64,000 bases of DNA, taken from the NCBI GenBank assembly GCA_016715825.1, contig JADJXO010000013.1, positions 124,001 to 188,000 on the forward strand, read 5' to 3'. A model generated the notes under the pieces. The model was not told the origin of the DNA and ran no database searches. It saw only the letters and a list, made by a program, of their open reading frames with translations. This document shows, piece by piece, positions 27,574 through 38,500 of the stretch (position 1 is the stretch's first letter; each line of letters starts with the position of its first letter). The position numbers and the translations under genes are program-made. This DNA comes from Nitrospira sp. (GTDB taxonomy: Bacteria; Nitrospirota; Nitrospiria; Nitrospirales; Nitrospiraceae).

Positions 27574-28788
27574 TCAACTTTCCCTGTAAAACATCCGGCC
27601 AGGCCACCCCGCGGCGCCGTAGGTCCAGGCTCCCCGCAAGCGCCAGGACAACTCAAATGCCAGCCGACGCGCGGCACGAGCTCCCCGTCGTTTTCCCCAG
27701 ATCAACCCAGCACATGAAACACATAGAGTTCTGAGCAATGCTAACCATGGGCCGATCTTGTGCCGGCTCGCCACTCGTTCAAAGCTCGGCCAATCGATTG
27801 ACCGGAGGGGTCGTTGAGTCACCGGTTGAACCAGTTTCTCGATCAACTCCTCAAATCGCTGATCATACGTATGCTCCTTACGGACTCGCTCGAATCCTCG
27901 GTATGCAATGGCATCTCGTTTTTCAGGATTGGCCAGAAAATAATTAATCCGCTCGGCGAGTTCATCCGGACCATTGAATACGATGATTTCTTCACCGATG
28001 CGAAAGTACTCTTCAAGGTACTGAGCGGGTTCAGTGAGTAGGCAACCGCCTGCACCTGGCACTTCGAATACGCGCGCCTTGATTTGGCGGCTACGGTACG
28101 GCAGCAATCCGCGAAAGTGAATGCCTGAGTCTCCGAAGTTTAAGGTGAGCACAGACTCACGGTAGAGACGCAGAAGATCCGTGGCAGAAACTGGCCCTGC
28201 TGGCCAGCCGTGACCGAAGCACTCGACCTGGATGCCTCTGGCTCGTAGGATTTCGACCCACTTGCTTCTGTTGCCATACGCACTGCCCACGAACGTCACA
28301 GGGTGCGTACACTGCCGGGCAGGCAACGGCTCAACCAACGTGTCACGGCTTGCCCCCCACTGAGTCAACACAAAGTTGTCCAACTTATTGTATTGGGCTT
28401 TCCCGACTGCCTTCGGATAGGTAGTCGCATAGCAGTCGACGTGCGGGGCCACGAAGCGCGAAAACTGTTCATATTTCCAGGAGTCGTCCGTACCCCAGTT
28501 GATGATTACAACGGACCCGTTCGCCCGAACAAGGTCCAACGTCTCCCGCCACAACTCGTAACTCAGGAGTACACAAAAGATTACGTCCGGTTGTTCCTGA
28601 TCGACTCGGCGTAGAAATGCTCGATTCAATTCCGCAAAGTCACAATAGGCGGAACGATCCCAGGAATCAAAAAACGACACATCATGCCCCAGTGCCCGAA
28701 ATGCAGGCAGAAAATTTATGTACTCGTACCCATCCCCACGGAGAGGATCACCATAGTTGTGCCGGCCAAAGACACAGAAAATTCGCAT
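27574..28788 (-). CDS. CgeB-like glycosyltransferase
   Basis: The protein of about 404 residues has a CgeB/spore-maturation-like GT-B layout: MRIFCVFGRHNYGDPLRG at the start, a middle VTFVGSAYGNRSKWVEIL, and the C-terminal half with KARVFEVPGAGGCLLTEPAQYLEEYF, GEEIIVFNGPDELAERINYFLANPEKRDAIAYRGFERV. This last part matches the nucleotide-sugar-binding region of the family. The second of two starting methionines (28788) is used. The real donor is unknown. Confidence 0.82.
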   Translation of the reverse strand: MRIFCVFGRHNYGDPLRGDGYEYINFLPAFRALGHDVSFFDSWDRSAYCDFAELNRAFLRRVDQEQPDVIFCVLLSYELWRETLDLVRANGSVVIINWGTDDSWKYEQFSRFVAPHVDCYATTYPKAVGKAQYNKLDNFVLTQWGASRDTLVEPLPARQCTHPVTFVGSAYGNRSKWVEILRARGIQVECFGHGWPAGPVSATDLLRLYRESVLTLNFGDSGIHFRGLLPYRSRQIKARVFEVPGAGGCLLTEPAQYLEEYFRIGEEIIVFNGPDELAERINYFLANPEKRDAIAYRGFERVRKEHTYDQRFEELIEKLVQPVTQRPLRSIDWPSFERVASRHKIGPWLALLRTLCVSCAGLIWGKRRGARAARRLAFELSWRLRGAWTYGAAGWPGRMFYRES

Positions 28789-28909
28789 CAATGGAACGTT
28801 CTCGTGGAGGAACGGGCACGATATATGCCCCCTTCACCGATACATACTTTGGAAAGAGCACATACATTGCCCTCACAAGCTGTACGGCAAGTCCTTATCC
28901 CATACAGGC

Positions 28910-29671
28910 TCACGAAGATATTACGCCCCTTGCGGAAACGCGCTTACAGGTTTGGAGTAATTTCCGATTCGCCCACGCCTGGCGATCAACGGCAATCGTG
29001 TTGATATAGGTGTCCGCGTACATTAAGTAATCGTTCTGTTGCAAAAGACTCTGCAGTTCACCTATTTTCTCCTCACTTCCATCCTCGGTATAAGTCAGCG
29101 TTTCAACGCAGAACACCTTGGGTCTGAACCGCTTGAAATCCAAACTTTTCAAAATCGATAGATCCATTCCTTCTACATCTATCGACACAAAATCTGGTGT
29201 CAGCTGAAAGTACTTTTCAAGAACTTCATTGACTGTTTTGATCTCCACCGGAATCACCCGCTCAATTCGCTCTGAACCATACGCCTGGTACCGTTCCGCC
29301 TCCTCACGGGAAAAGGTATTGAGCGTCGATGTGGTCATCACAAAAAGCTCCGCCATGCCAGACACCGGTCCGATGCCCACAGGCAGGCAAATATCACGAG
29401 GGCGAACTTGTTTGAATGCCTTGAGGGCATTCGGGTCCGGCTCAATGCAAACACCACAACCACCTTGCGCGTAGAAATAGTAGGTGTTGCTGAGGTAGCG
29501 GGGATGATGCGCACCAATATCAAGATAAGACACCTTACCGACATCAAGCACGGCCAATACGTAATCGACAATAAGATCCTCGCCACACTGAGCATACGAG
29601 ACTCTCTCGGATCCGATTGCCCAATTCGCCAAATGGCTGAGCCGCCGCCTAAGTCGACTACCAAGCCCCAT
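28910..29671 (-). CDS. FkbM-family methyltransferase
   Basis: The 253-residue protein has the FkbM pattern: SYAQCGEDLIVDYVL, SYLDIGAHHPRYLSNTYYFYAQGG, CIEPDPNALKAF, then FVSIDVEGMDLSILKSLDFKRFRPKVFCVET. FkbM-type enzymes O-methylate sugars or polyketides with S-adenosylmethionine. It is the first of three predicted methyltransferases, and may methylate a glycan terminus. It lies 118 bp upstream of the CgeB-like gene. Confidence 0.87.
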   Translation of the reverse strand: MGLGSRLRRRLSHLANWAIGSERVSYAQCGEDLIVDYVLAVLDVGKVSYLDIGAHHPRYLSNTYYFYAQGGCGVCIEPDPNALKAFKQVRPRDICLPVGIGPVSGMAELFVMTTSTLNTFSREEAERYQAYGSERIERVIPVEIKTVNEVLEKYFQLTPDFVSIDVEGMDLSILKSLDFKRFRPKVFCVETLTYTEDGSEEKIGELQSLLQQNDYLMYADTYINTIAVDRQAWANRKLLQTCKRVSARGVISS

Positions 29672-29805
29672 AGTCCCTGCCCACTAATTCAATATTCATC
29701 TCTCCACACATTACTACTTTGCATGCAATGAGCTAAGGCCAGCCACTGCCCAGCGGATCGCATGCGGTTCCAGGCATATCCTACAGAAACCTACACTATT
29801 TACTG

Positions 29806-30555
29806 TCACTGGGGTGTAGGAGCACGCCGAGCCGTGACATGGTACCCTACAGTAAATCGCCGATCCTGGTCGAATTTGTCCAACCATTTACATAATAGGG
29901 GTAGGATCAGGCCAAGCACGGGGAGCAGCGCAACCCACGCCGGAAACCACAGGAACCGTGCTCGCCTAGGCAGAGTTTCGTTCCATGGACTGGTCGTTTG
30001 AAGAAACCGTATTGATTCCTGCCCGAAAAATCGAAACGACCCTTCGTTCGGTTCAATGGTGATGTCTTCAAATCCGGCCGCCTTCAAAAAGCGTTCGTAC
30101 CACCAAGGTGTATAACCACCGTAGTAATGATAGGGCTCTTGATGAATTCCGGAACCGAGCGGCGCGGTGAGAATAAGTGTCCCTCCCGACTGAAGAATCC
30201 TCGCCAATTCAAAGACTACTCGGATCGGCTCAGGATGATGCTCCAACACCTCCGTGCAGAGCACTACTCCGAAACTGCGGTCAGGAACTGGGATAGCGGT
30301 CACATCCGACACGAAATCAATCGCCCCATAGCCGCCATGCCGAAGCTGGTCAGCCCGTAACGGGGCAAGATCCTGGGTACGATAGTCGCAATGTGCGAAC
30401 AACGCACGATACGGACAGGAGCCAGCGCCGACATCCAGCACCCTGGTCCCACTCTTCACTCGCGACGCCTGTTGGGCAATCCAACGATCGCGCCGCACGA
30501 CGTTATAGGCGAACAATTCGCTCTCAGCGAACCAAGCACGGAGACTGTTACTCAC
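29806..30555 (-). CDS. class I SAM-dependent methyltransferase with C-terminal membrane segment
   Basis: The 249-residue protein has the Methyltransf_11 fold: VLDVGAGSCPYRALFAHCDYRTQDL (motif I), IPVPDRSFGVVLCTEVLEHHPEP and ILQSGGTLILTAPLGSG. A strongly hydrophobic segment near the C-terminus (WVALLPVLGLILPLLCKWL, about 209-227) suggests membrane association. The target is unknown; likely a glycan or its lipid-linked precursor. Its start overlaps the end of the DUF268-like gene by 8 bp. Confidence 0.83.
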   Translation of the reverse strand: MSNSLRAWFAESELFAYNVVRRDRWIAQQASRVKSGTRVLDVGAGSCPYRALFAHCDYRTQDLAPLRADQLRHGGYGAIDFVSDVTAIPVPDRSFGVVLCTEVLEHHPEPIRVVFELARILQSGGTLILTAPLGSGIHQEPYHYYGGYTPWWYERFLKAAGFEDITIEPNEGSFRFFGQESIRFLQTTSPWNETLPRRARFLWFPAWVALLPVLGLILPLLCKWLDKFDQDRRFTVGYHVTARRAPTPQ

Positions 30556-31312
30556 GTGTCTTCACGAATTCAAAAAGACCGCAGCCATACTCGATGTTAG
30601 CGACAGTCTCAGGCGAAACGTCCTCGGTGAACTGTCCCGCATCGTTAACGAGAGAAAACGACATCAGTTGGAGTTCATCAAAACAGTCCCTGACGGTCTT
30701 CGTGGAAAACACTCGATGTGCATTAAAACACACCCGCTCGCGGCCGACCGGCACCGAGAGAAACAGCCTTCCACCAGGCTTCAACACGCGCTGAAGTTCA
30801 GATGCCGCGAGTTGACTCCCATCGGGATTCAGCGGATCGCCATATCGCCCCAGACCCACATGTTCAATGACGTGCAAGGATGACAGCGAAGCAACGCTAT
30901 TATCAACAAATGGCAACCGCACAATATCTCCTGCCAGCGAAGTCAAATTAGAAAGGCTGACACGAAGTGGACGATAATCGACGAACACGGTTTTCACGGC
31001 GGCACTCAGCACATTGATCATCATCACACTCGAACCAACGTCGACATGAAAGGTCGGATAGAGTCCTTGCAGGCGCCGCGCAAGCCATGCAGCTTGAAAA
31101 AAATAATGTGGATCGAACGGTGTGTCCACGACACGATCAGCGAGACATGGATACGAATCGCGGAACGAGATCTGTTGTGTCGCGGCCCTCTTATTATAGG
31201 TGTTCCATTCCACAAAATAGCGAGGCAATGCGGCAATGCTGGTCAGGAGGTGAGGGCCAAGAAACGCCGCACCCCACCGAACAATTGCACTGTTGCGGAA
31301 ATGATGTCTCAC
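30548..31312 (-). CDS. DUF268-like predicted methyltransferase
   Basis: The 254-residue protein has FHVDVGSSVMMINVLSAAVKTVFVDYRPL, a SAM-binding-like segment, then VASLSSLHVIEHVGLGRYGDPLNPDGSQLAASELQRVLKPGGRLFLSVPVGRERVCFNAHRVF. The HVIEHVGLGRYGDPLNPDG run is characteristic of DUF268, whose members are predicted methyltransferases in glycan loci. It is coupled to the next methyltransferase. Activity has not been shown for the family as far as I know. Confidence 0.8.
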   Translation of the reverse strand: MRHHFRNSAIVRWGAAFLGPHLLTSIAALPRYFVEWNTYNKRAATQQISFRDSYPCLADRVVDTPFDPHYFFQAAWLARRLQGLYPTFHVDVGSSVMMINVLSAAVKTVFVDYRPLRVSLSNLTSLAGDIVRLPFVDNSVASLSSLHVIEHVGLGRYGDPLNPDGSQLAASELQRVLKPGGRLFLSVPVGRERVCFNAHRVFSTKTVRDCFDELQLMSFSLVNDAGQFTEDVSPETVANIEYGCGLFEFVKTRE

Positions 31313-31381
31313 GAAGGCGATAGGGAAACGATCACCATTGATAGAAGCAGCCGGAGAACAGTGGTGAGCGATCGAGATCCA

Positions 31382-32407
31382 CTAGTGGCATACTCGATCG
31401 GTGATACTCCAGTATTCAAAAACGTCATGAGGAAATGGTCTTTCCCGCTCAAACCTCTGGGCCATGGCAGAATAGCTCACAAGGTCTCTCATATAGATCG
31501 ACTTCCAGTCATCGATGCACTGTTGCACTATACTGACCCAATCATGATCCTGAATATCCAACTGAGTACAACAGGAGGCTATCTGGGAGGTATCGTGTGT
31601 TCCCAGCGAGATCGTAGCCCGGCCGGCTTGGAGTCCGGCGACGATCCGCATCAGTGACAGCCACTGCCACCCTCCCCTCTGAGGAATATTCACGATCACT
31701 TTCCCCAATTGATTAATAGCGTTGCGGCGATTCCTTGAAATAAATTTCCGCGGACAGCCCACCGACAAGCCCTCCTTCTCCAACAAGGCGAGCAACGTGG
31801 TCCGATACTCCGTCATGGCCCCTGTAAACACAAGGTCGTAAACAGTATTAAACTCCTTACCAACCGATTCACATGGAGCATCCCCAAGGGCAGGAAACGG
31901 GATCGTTCGCACATCTAGACCAGGCAACATAACCGATATGTTTCGCAATTCTGGCAAGTCGCCTAAGACAAAGAAACACCGTAGATAGGGCACGCACTCC
32001 ATAAGATGCCTGATCCGATTCAAGATCGTGGTCGAGTGCATGTAATCGTTCTGACTACCAAGGGGGGCACCGTGGAAATAGACCTGACCATGTTGGAAAT
32101 CCACATGCTCCGTCATGATCACGGCGACTCGTTTCCGTGATGATCGGCAAAACTCTAGCAATACATCTCTACTCTTTGCCGTCGGAAACCCTTCAATGAC
32201 GACATTCAGAGAAGACCGGCGTGGCTGTCTTCCGACGGAAACTGGATAGCCATGCTGTCGGAAAGCGGTGACCGCAAAGCTCACCTGATCACCAATCCCA
32301 TACAATTGATGATTGTAGACCCAACAATGGATCGAGGGCTTCTTCAGCGGATGCCTCGTCTTGCCGCTTCGATAGAATCGACGGGACTCCCCCAGTCCTG
32401 GAGCCAT
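31382..32407 (-). CDS. uncharacterised protein, possible GT-B-like
   Basis: I do not recognise this 341-residue protein. The C-terminal half (YDLVFTGAMTEYRTTLLALLEKEGL, then KVIVNIPQRGGWQWLSLMRIVAGLQAGRATISLG) has the rhythm of a CgeB-like GT-B donor domain, and the N-terminal half has a VAVIMTEHVDF strand and paired glycine turns. The frame overlaps the end of the 776-residue transferase gene by 64 bp; no later ATG is well placed, so coupling or a non-ATG start inside the overlap is possible. A glycosyltransferase role is a guess. Confidence 0.55.
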   Translation of the reverse strand: MAPGLGESRRFYRSGKTRHPLKKPSIHCWVYNHQLYGIGDQVSFAVTAFRQHGYPVSVGRQPRRSSLNVVIEGFPTAKSRDVLLEFCRSSRKRVAVIMTEHVDFQHGQVYFHGAPLGSQNDYMHSTTILNRIRHLMECVPYLRCFFVLGDLPELRNISVMLPGLDVRTIPFPALGDAPCESVGKEFNTVYDLVFTGAMTEYRTTLLALLEKEGLSVGCPRKFISRNRRNAINQLGKVIVNIPQRGGWQWLSLMRIVAGLQAGRATISLGTHDTSQIASCCTQLDIQDHDWVSIVQQCIDDWKSIYMRDLVSYSAMAQRFERERPFPHDVFEYWSITDRVCH

Positions 32408-34674
32408 GCCGCCTCGGCAGTGAGTGCACTCAGAATTTTGTGCTGAACCTCTTCAAGCGAGGGGCCTGAAAAAGAGGGGGTAGATTGTCTCAAGAGCAAT
32501 TGTGATCCTGCAAATTCGCCTTCACTTTGCAAGATGGCATGGAATTCCTTGCCTTGACGGACTATGTTGAAATTATGAAAACCCTCCAAAACGACCTGGA
32601 CCGGTTCAGCCTCTTCTTCGCAGGCGAACGACTTCAACGCCGGAATACTTGCGGCAATACTTCGGAGCACCTCACTGACAGAATCCCCACGATGACATGA
32701 GGAATAGCCACCGGCCTCGGCCTTCTCCGGAGAAAATTCTCCTTCCCGCTGAAGAATGGCGTAGTATCGATCACGATGACGAATAATGTTGTAGCCGTTT
32801 ACTCCCTGGCGAACGAGCTCGATCTCGGGTACTGCCTGAGGCCTGAAAAACCTGAGCCCTCCCTGCCGACGATACACCGCGAGGACTTGGGCGGCATACT
32901 GGTACAAGGCAGGAAACGGCCTGAGAGTTTTGGAAATCCATTGAACCAACCTGCGCCGCAATCCTTCGCGTCGCCCACCGAGCGGGTGAAGGTATGTTCC
33001 TTCCAGTTCTTCCAAGGTACTGGCGTACATCCCAGGCGGAGCGTCGTTTTTGCAATACTGGGCTAATACCGACCAGTCATTCAGCTCGATGCGAGAATTT
33101 CCATAGGTCTGGATCATAGCGCCACTCAATTCCCATACCATGCCGAACTCCGTCTTAATTCGTAACATCGGCTGTGAGGGGCTTTCAAATACTCGTGACC
33201 AACCATGATTCTGAATCGTACAATCGCTCAAGGCCGATTTCAGTTCGTCAGAAGCAACTTCCGTTGAATCAGACGTTCCTCTGAATGTCGTGTAGAGATC
33301 AGAAACCGAGCCCCAGAAGCTCTCGGCAAAACTCCGCCCTAGAAACTGCTTTTGTGCATGGGCGATGGTACGCCGGTGCATGTCCCAATATGCATCATGA
33401 TCTTCAAGAAGCCGACATATACGGGTGGTCAGTTGCTCCACAAGAAAGCGATCAAGCTCCGGCCTTCGGTAATAGTGGTCGACCAACATGCCTGTTGCTG
33501 CGTCTCTCTGCCAGACCTCCGTTCGCACACCGCACAGAACAATCCCATTCTCCTCATCGGTGACGTACGCCGAAGTCCCCACGGTGTCAGTCACGATTGG
33601 AATCGCTCCCGCCCTCATGGCCTCCATAATTGAGACAGAGTGCAGAGCGACACTGGGAAGCATGACAAAATGCACGCTGGCCATTAAAGACTGTATTTCA
33701 TGGCCTGCGAGATAGCCTTGATCCCAGACGATACTCCGGCCAATCTCATCTTTGACCCAAGACACATCAACGCCATATTCGCATAATTCGACATCGTTGG
33801 GCATTGCGCAACGAAGCATCAGAAGGCCGTCTCGACCACTGGCTACAATCTCTTTCCAGGACCGTAAGACAAGATGCCCGCCTCGGCGAAAGAAATTCGC
33901 TGAATTCTGGTTGGCAGAGTTGATAAACAAGAAGCGCGGTCTAGAAAACGAGGGCTTTTGCTCTGGTTTGTGCGTGGAGAACGCATCGGCACTTAACCCC
34001 ATTCTCGATGAAAACAACTTCCCATCGATGGTTGGGTCGGACAAAAACGAGCTCAGCGCATGAAGCGTGTCCGGTACATGGGAAAAGATTCCGAGACACA
34101 GAGGATTCGCAAAAATGCTTCGATAATGCTCTTTGAGTTGCTCCTGGTTTTCAATATTACCAATTCCTTGCTGAGCAAACGGGAACAGAACTGGCGCAAA
34201 CGACTCGCAGTGAAACACAAATGGGCGTTTGAGAGAGGGAAAGGGAGCGGTATGATGAAATTCCAGGTCACCCGTGAGCGCGGTTGTCAGAACGTGATCA
34301 GGAGGCCAGAAATACTCCTGATATCTTCTTGCGATAGAACTTCCATGAGATCGATCATGACAATGCTCTTCCCACTTTGCTCTCTCTACCATCGTCCTAC
34401 GTACGGAAACATCATCTCGGAACTTGCGATAGAGCTTGACGTTATCCCAGGCGGAAAGCTTGACGGTATCCGGAACATGATCGAACAATGCCCGATAGAG
34501 CGGATGAAACCCATCTAATGGAATGTAGTGGCTAAGACTCCAGGGAATCGCGACGTGTAAGAGAGGGCTGGTCACTTTATGTTGTGTCGCCGGTTCATCA
34601 CCCAAGAGATGTGTCACACTGCACAACCCGCTTCGGCCATTCATCGAGAAGCTGATCGTTCTTGTCGCCGCCAC
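32344..34674 (-). CDS. GT-B glycosyltransferase with two C-terminal repeats of the shared domain
   Basis: The 776-residue protein has a central GT4-like donor domain (RFLFINSANQNSANFFRRGG, then SVHFVMLPSVALHSVSIMEAMRAGAIPIVTDTVG, about 250-385) behind an N-terminal region with no clear match. After a linker of about 150 residues it ends with two repeats (about 616-685 and 691-755) whose cores are GYNIIRHRDRYYAILQREG and NFNIVRQGKEFHAILQSEG. The same repeat recurs in four more proteins of this locus. It begins 27 bp after the SDR gene, so it probably belongs to the same transcript. Donor, acceptor and the repeat's role are unknown. Confidence 0.75.
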   Translation of the reverse strand: MAATRTISFSMNGRSGLCSVTHLLGDEPATQHKVTSPLLHVAIPWSLSHYIPLDGFHPLYRALFDHVPDTVKLSAWDNVKLYRKFRDDVSVRRTMVERAKWEEHCHDRSHGSSIARRYQEYFWPPDHVLTTALTGDLEFHHTAPFPSLKRPFVFHCESFAPVLFPFAQQGIGNIENQEQLKEHYRSIFANPLCLGIFSHVPDTLHALSSFLSDPTIDGKLFSSRMGLSADAFSTHKPEQKPSFSRPRFLFINSANQNSANFFRRGGHLVLRSWKEIVASGRDGLLMLRCAMPNDVELCEYGVDVSWVKDEIGRSIVWDQGYLAGHEIQSLMASVHFVMLPSVALHSVSIMEAMRAGAIPIVTDTVGTSAYVTDEENGIVLCGVRTEVWQRDAATGMLVDHYYRRPELDRFLVEQLTTRICRLLEDHDAYWDMHRRTIAHAQKQFLGRSFAESFWGSVSDLYTTFRGTSDSTEVASDELKSALSDCTIQNHGWSRVFESPSQPMLRIKTEFGMVWELSGAMIQTYGNSRIELNDWSVLAQYCKNDAPPGMYASTLEELEGTYLHPLGGRREGLRRRLVQWISKTLRPFPALYQYAAQVLAVYRRQGGLRFFRPQAVPEIELVRQGVNGYNIIRHRDRYYAILQREGEFSPEKAEAGGYSSCHRGDSVSEVLRSIAASIPALKSFACEEEAEPVQVVLEGFHNFNIVRQGKEFHAILQSEGEFAGSQLLLRQSTPSFSGPSLEEVQHKILSALTAEAAWLQDWGSPVDSIEAARRGIR
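32410..32829 (-). repeat. shared C-terminal repeat domain, copies 1-2
   Basis: These codons encode residues 616-755 of the 776-residue transferase: two copies of an approximately 60-residue unit, with an aromatic-N-hydrophobic core, a central aromatic pair (YY, FH) and a following EG. They are the least VP-like copies of the family in this window. Confidence 0.7.
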
Positions 34675-34701
34675 ACCTCATGCTCTCCCAGATGTGGAGC
34701 A

Positions 34702-35574
34702 TTAGTGCCCAGCCAAAAGTGGTTGAGGATACTCTTGAGTATAGGCAAATGCGAGGTGGCGCCCATCACGATTGAAGAAGAACCCGTTAGGACCACCCGG
34801 CGGGTGTGACAGGAGAACTAGTACCATGCTGACTACGGCGTAAGGGCTTTCCGTCGATCCCTGATTCATTTCGGTACGTGCCTCACCGGGCACCAATACG
34901 TTGATCTGCACATCCTTCCCCGGATATCTCACCGTACATTCAGCTGCGAGTGATGCCCCCAGCGAATTGACGGCTGATTTGCTGATATTGTATGACCCAA
35001 AACCCGGGGTCGATGCCCAGCCTGCAAATGAGGACAAGAAGAGGATCCTAAATCCATCGCCGTTACTGAGGAGCGGCAAGGCCACTTTACAGGTCAACCA
35101 TTGCCCTGTCACGTTCGTCGCCAGGATGTCCGTCCAAGCAGCTGTGCTTTGAGCAGCGAGTGGAAACGCCGTCTCTCCCATTTGAGGAAGGGCCGCGCAA
35201 TTGACTAGCCCATAGAGACTAGGAGTAACAAGCTGAATATTTCTCACCGCACGAGCAAGATCGCTCTCCGATCTAATATCCACGGGAACAGCGATACAGC
35301 CTCTGACATCGATACCAAGCGCTGCACCCTCGTCCATCGTTTCACGTATTTTCTCGATTCGTCGCCCTGAAATAAAGACCCGAGCTCCTGCAGCAGCAAG
35401 CGCCAGTGCAATACATCGTCCATACCCAGTGCCCGCGCCCGTTATCCAAAAATCCTTTCCCTTCAGCCGCTCCCATCTCGGTTGCGGCAAACCGAAACGA
35501 TGTTCCCGCCAAGAAGCCGGATAGACGTTTTGCAAAATGCCTGGCGTTACAATGTTTTTCTGAAACAGCTTCAT
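34702..35574 (-). CDS. short-chain dehydrogenase/reductase
   Basis: The 290-residue classical SDR has the cofactor motif WITGAGTGYGRCIALALAAAGARVFISGRR, then NCAALP (NAG-like), SSFAGW with the catalytic serine, and YNISKSAV (YxxxK). It carries an N-terminal extension of about 35 residues before the Rossmann fold. Its start overlaps the end of the radical-SAM gene by 4 bp, so its substrate is probably a product of that enzyme, though this is inference. Confidence 0.85.
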   Translation of the reverse strand: MKLFQKNIVTPGILQNVYPASWREHRFGLPQPRWERLKGKDFWITGAGTGYGRCIALALAAAGARVFISGRRIEKIRETMDEGAALGIDVRGCIAVPVDIRSESDLARAVRNIQLVTPSLYGLVNCAALPQMGETAFPLAAQSTAAWTDILATNVTGQWLTCKVALPLLSNGDGFRILFLSSFAGWASTPGFGSYNISKSAVNSLGASLAAECTVRYPGKDVQINVLVPGEARTEMNQGSTESPYAVVSMVLVLLSHPPGGPNGFFFNRDGRHLAFAYTQEYPQPLLAGH

Positions 35575-38500
35575 ACTTCAACGGCGCTACACGACCTGCT
35601 GTTATTTTGGCCTAGAGCCAGGATTTCATTTTCAACGGCGTCACGGGATACGTCACGAATGACCCCAGGCATCTCAATGACGTCGATCTCGGTTAGATCA
35701 ATAGAACCTAACGCATGCGGCATGCCATAGATCCAACCTTCATAGGAGATGACGTCGTAGCCTTCCTCCGGCATGGCACGAAGTAACACAGGTGATTTCG
35801 TAAACCCGGACGCGCGGGAGCGACCGCCAGTTGCAGCGACAGAGATCTCCCCCGCTCCCCCTCTGATTTTCCGGATCATACCGTCAACTTCAGCAATGTT
35901 TTCTCCGACCAGCATGCCGGGAACAGACGCGAGTAAACCGGAATCCCATTCCACATAGGCCCCATGCGGGACTCCATAGAACATGCCGTCAAATTTCACG
36001 AGATTGTAATTGCCGATCGTCCACAACAATTCCGGTTGAGCATTCTTTGTGACGACGGACAGAATGGAGTAATCTTCTCCTTTCACCGGCACGCCGACTC
36101 GCAGTTCGTGACCAACACCCCGTCCGGTCACAAGGCGTATGATACGTTTCAGCGGCTCTTTGACATAGGCGACAGCTACCGCGTGCGGGAGCAGACGGGC
36201 AAGTTGCAGATCACTCAGGTACCCTCCGTTTCCGCTATTAAAGCGTTCCTGACGGATGAGCCGCCGAAGCTCCTCTTCAAATGATGCAGGCAGCAGCTCA
36301 GCGATTTGACGCCATACACTGACATTACGTTTGCTTTCTCCCGTGCACTTGGGTCTTCTTTCGATCAATGATCTGCGACCAAATGGATTATGTAAGGCTT
36401 CCGGATCCACGGCAATGTACATCTTACCGAATCGCAGAATACGAGGTTTGCTGGGGATCGTAGCGGATTCAGACATGTCGCCCACGCTATCTACTCGCAT
36501 GTAGGATCCGGACGCGCGCTGTTTTTTTTGATCATCGTAATGACCGCGTGAATTTGCCCATCGACCACTCTCTTCAATAACCGCGACAAGCTCTTCTTCC
36601 GTTGGATAGCGCAGGATTCCCGCGATTGCGTCCGACTCAGGGCTTGTCACATCAACACTGCTCAGTGCGGCAGGAACGCCATAGTACCAGCCGCTGTAGA
36701 AAAGGATCACATGCGTGTCCATTTTACGCACCAGGCGGGGCGATTCTCCCGCGATCCTGAATAACGGAGGCTCCGCCAACGGTTTGTCGGCATCCAACGT
36801 TTGGGTATCTTGCGCGGGGTACATAGGAAGTGCTTTTACTGGACGCACCGAAGGTTCCTCAGCGAGCGGCGACCGCTGAGTGGCAACTTCAAGCGCCCGC
36901 TCCTCTTCCCTAGGACTCGGGATATTTCCGGCATCTTTTCCCCCCGCCACTTCAAATTCTCCGGCGCTGATTGCGTCGCCATTCGCTGAACCGGTTCGCG
37001 CTTTGTCGCGATTGAATTTGACGTCCTCAATTACCCGATGAGCCCAAGCTCCCACATTAAATCCCGCATCATAGAGGGCAAGGACGATACGCTCAAACCG
37101 CTCTTTTCGTACCTGAGCGTCGATGTACGGATCGGTGCTGTGCCACTGGTCTGCCGGAAGGGCTCTCGGATACTTCTCGTACATTATTTCCTGAGGTTCC
37201 TTCAAGACAATGTTGTGGGAGGCCGGATCAATCCAGTAGACGCTGCCGTTCACCAATATCAACGGATTGATATTCGCCAGCCGACCGATATACTTGCGGT
37301 TCTTGAGAATGAGTTCGATCCCCTCCTCAACGTCTTGGTCGGTTTCTCCTGGCACGCCGATGACCCAGTTGACCTCTGTAAAAATCCCCACCTCCCAGCA
37401 ATCCTTCAGATTCTGGGTAATCATGTCAACCGTATACCCTTTCATCTGCAGCCGTAACGTGCGCTCTGAAAATGCGTCGATTCCGAAACGAAGCGCGACG
37501 AAATTGGCTTCCCGCAGCTTTTCGAAGAAGGCTCGGTTTTGCTTCCTGTTGACACGCAGTTGACCGGTGAGCTTCACCTTGCGGTGGAGACCACGGCGAA
37601 TAATCTCATCGCAAATCTCCATGACACGCTCGGGCATGCCGCCAAGATCGCTCTCATTGAACATGAACAGGTGGCAGCCCTGTCCGACCAACCATTCCAA
37701 CTCATCCACGAAATTTTCCTTGGTGCGAATGCGCCAATAGAATCGTTCGGCACAGAACGTACAGCGAGACCAACGACACCCTCTGCTCGCGATAATGGGC
37801 GTCAGTTGGTAATCATTGAAGTTTCGGTACACGTCTAAATCACACCACTCGTACTTGGGAAATTCAATCTGATCAAGATTGTGGATCATAGGTGCTGGAA
37901 TATAGGTATAGTCTGACGTATCGAAACGGGACAGCACACCAGGCTGATTGAAGGGTCGCTCGCCTCTGGCCAATGCCTCCAACAGCGGACCCGCGGTGAG
38001 GTCTGCTTCGCCAATACACATGTAGTCGCACTCCAGGAATGCGCGGCGGCCGACATCCGCATTGTAACAACTGAACCCACCAACCACGATCATGATATCC
38101 GGCAACTGAGCCTTAACGCCAAGCGCAACTTCCCTCGCCGCGGCCTCATTACACCCCTGGATTGAAAGCCCTAGTACTTTGGGCCGCGCTGCAACCAACG
38201 CCGTGATTGTTTCATCAATGACCGGCCTGAAGAACTCCAATACTTCGTTGCGCCCTGTTGAACCGGAAGCCCCTCCACCAGTCGCCGTCCACAGGTCATA
38301 ATGTTCCGCCTGCCAAGGATCTTCCGGCAAAACCAACTCACCAGGAAGCGTGATGCGACCGCCCATGTCGAAAAGCCGGTGAACATGAAAGCGGTGATAC
38401 GCAATAATATCGAGGTCGACGATCTCAAAATCCACCGCAGTCTTCTTCAGTGCATTATTCAAATATCCCAGTCCATTGGGCATCAACGACAAGTTGCGTG

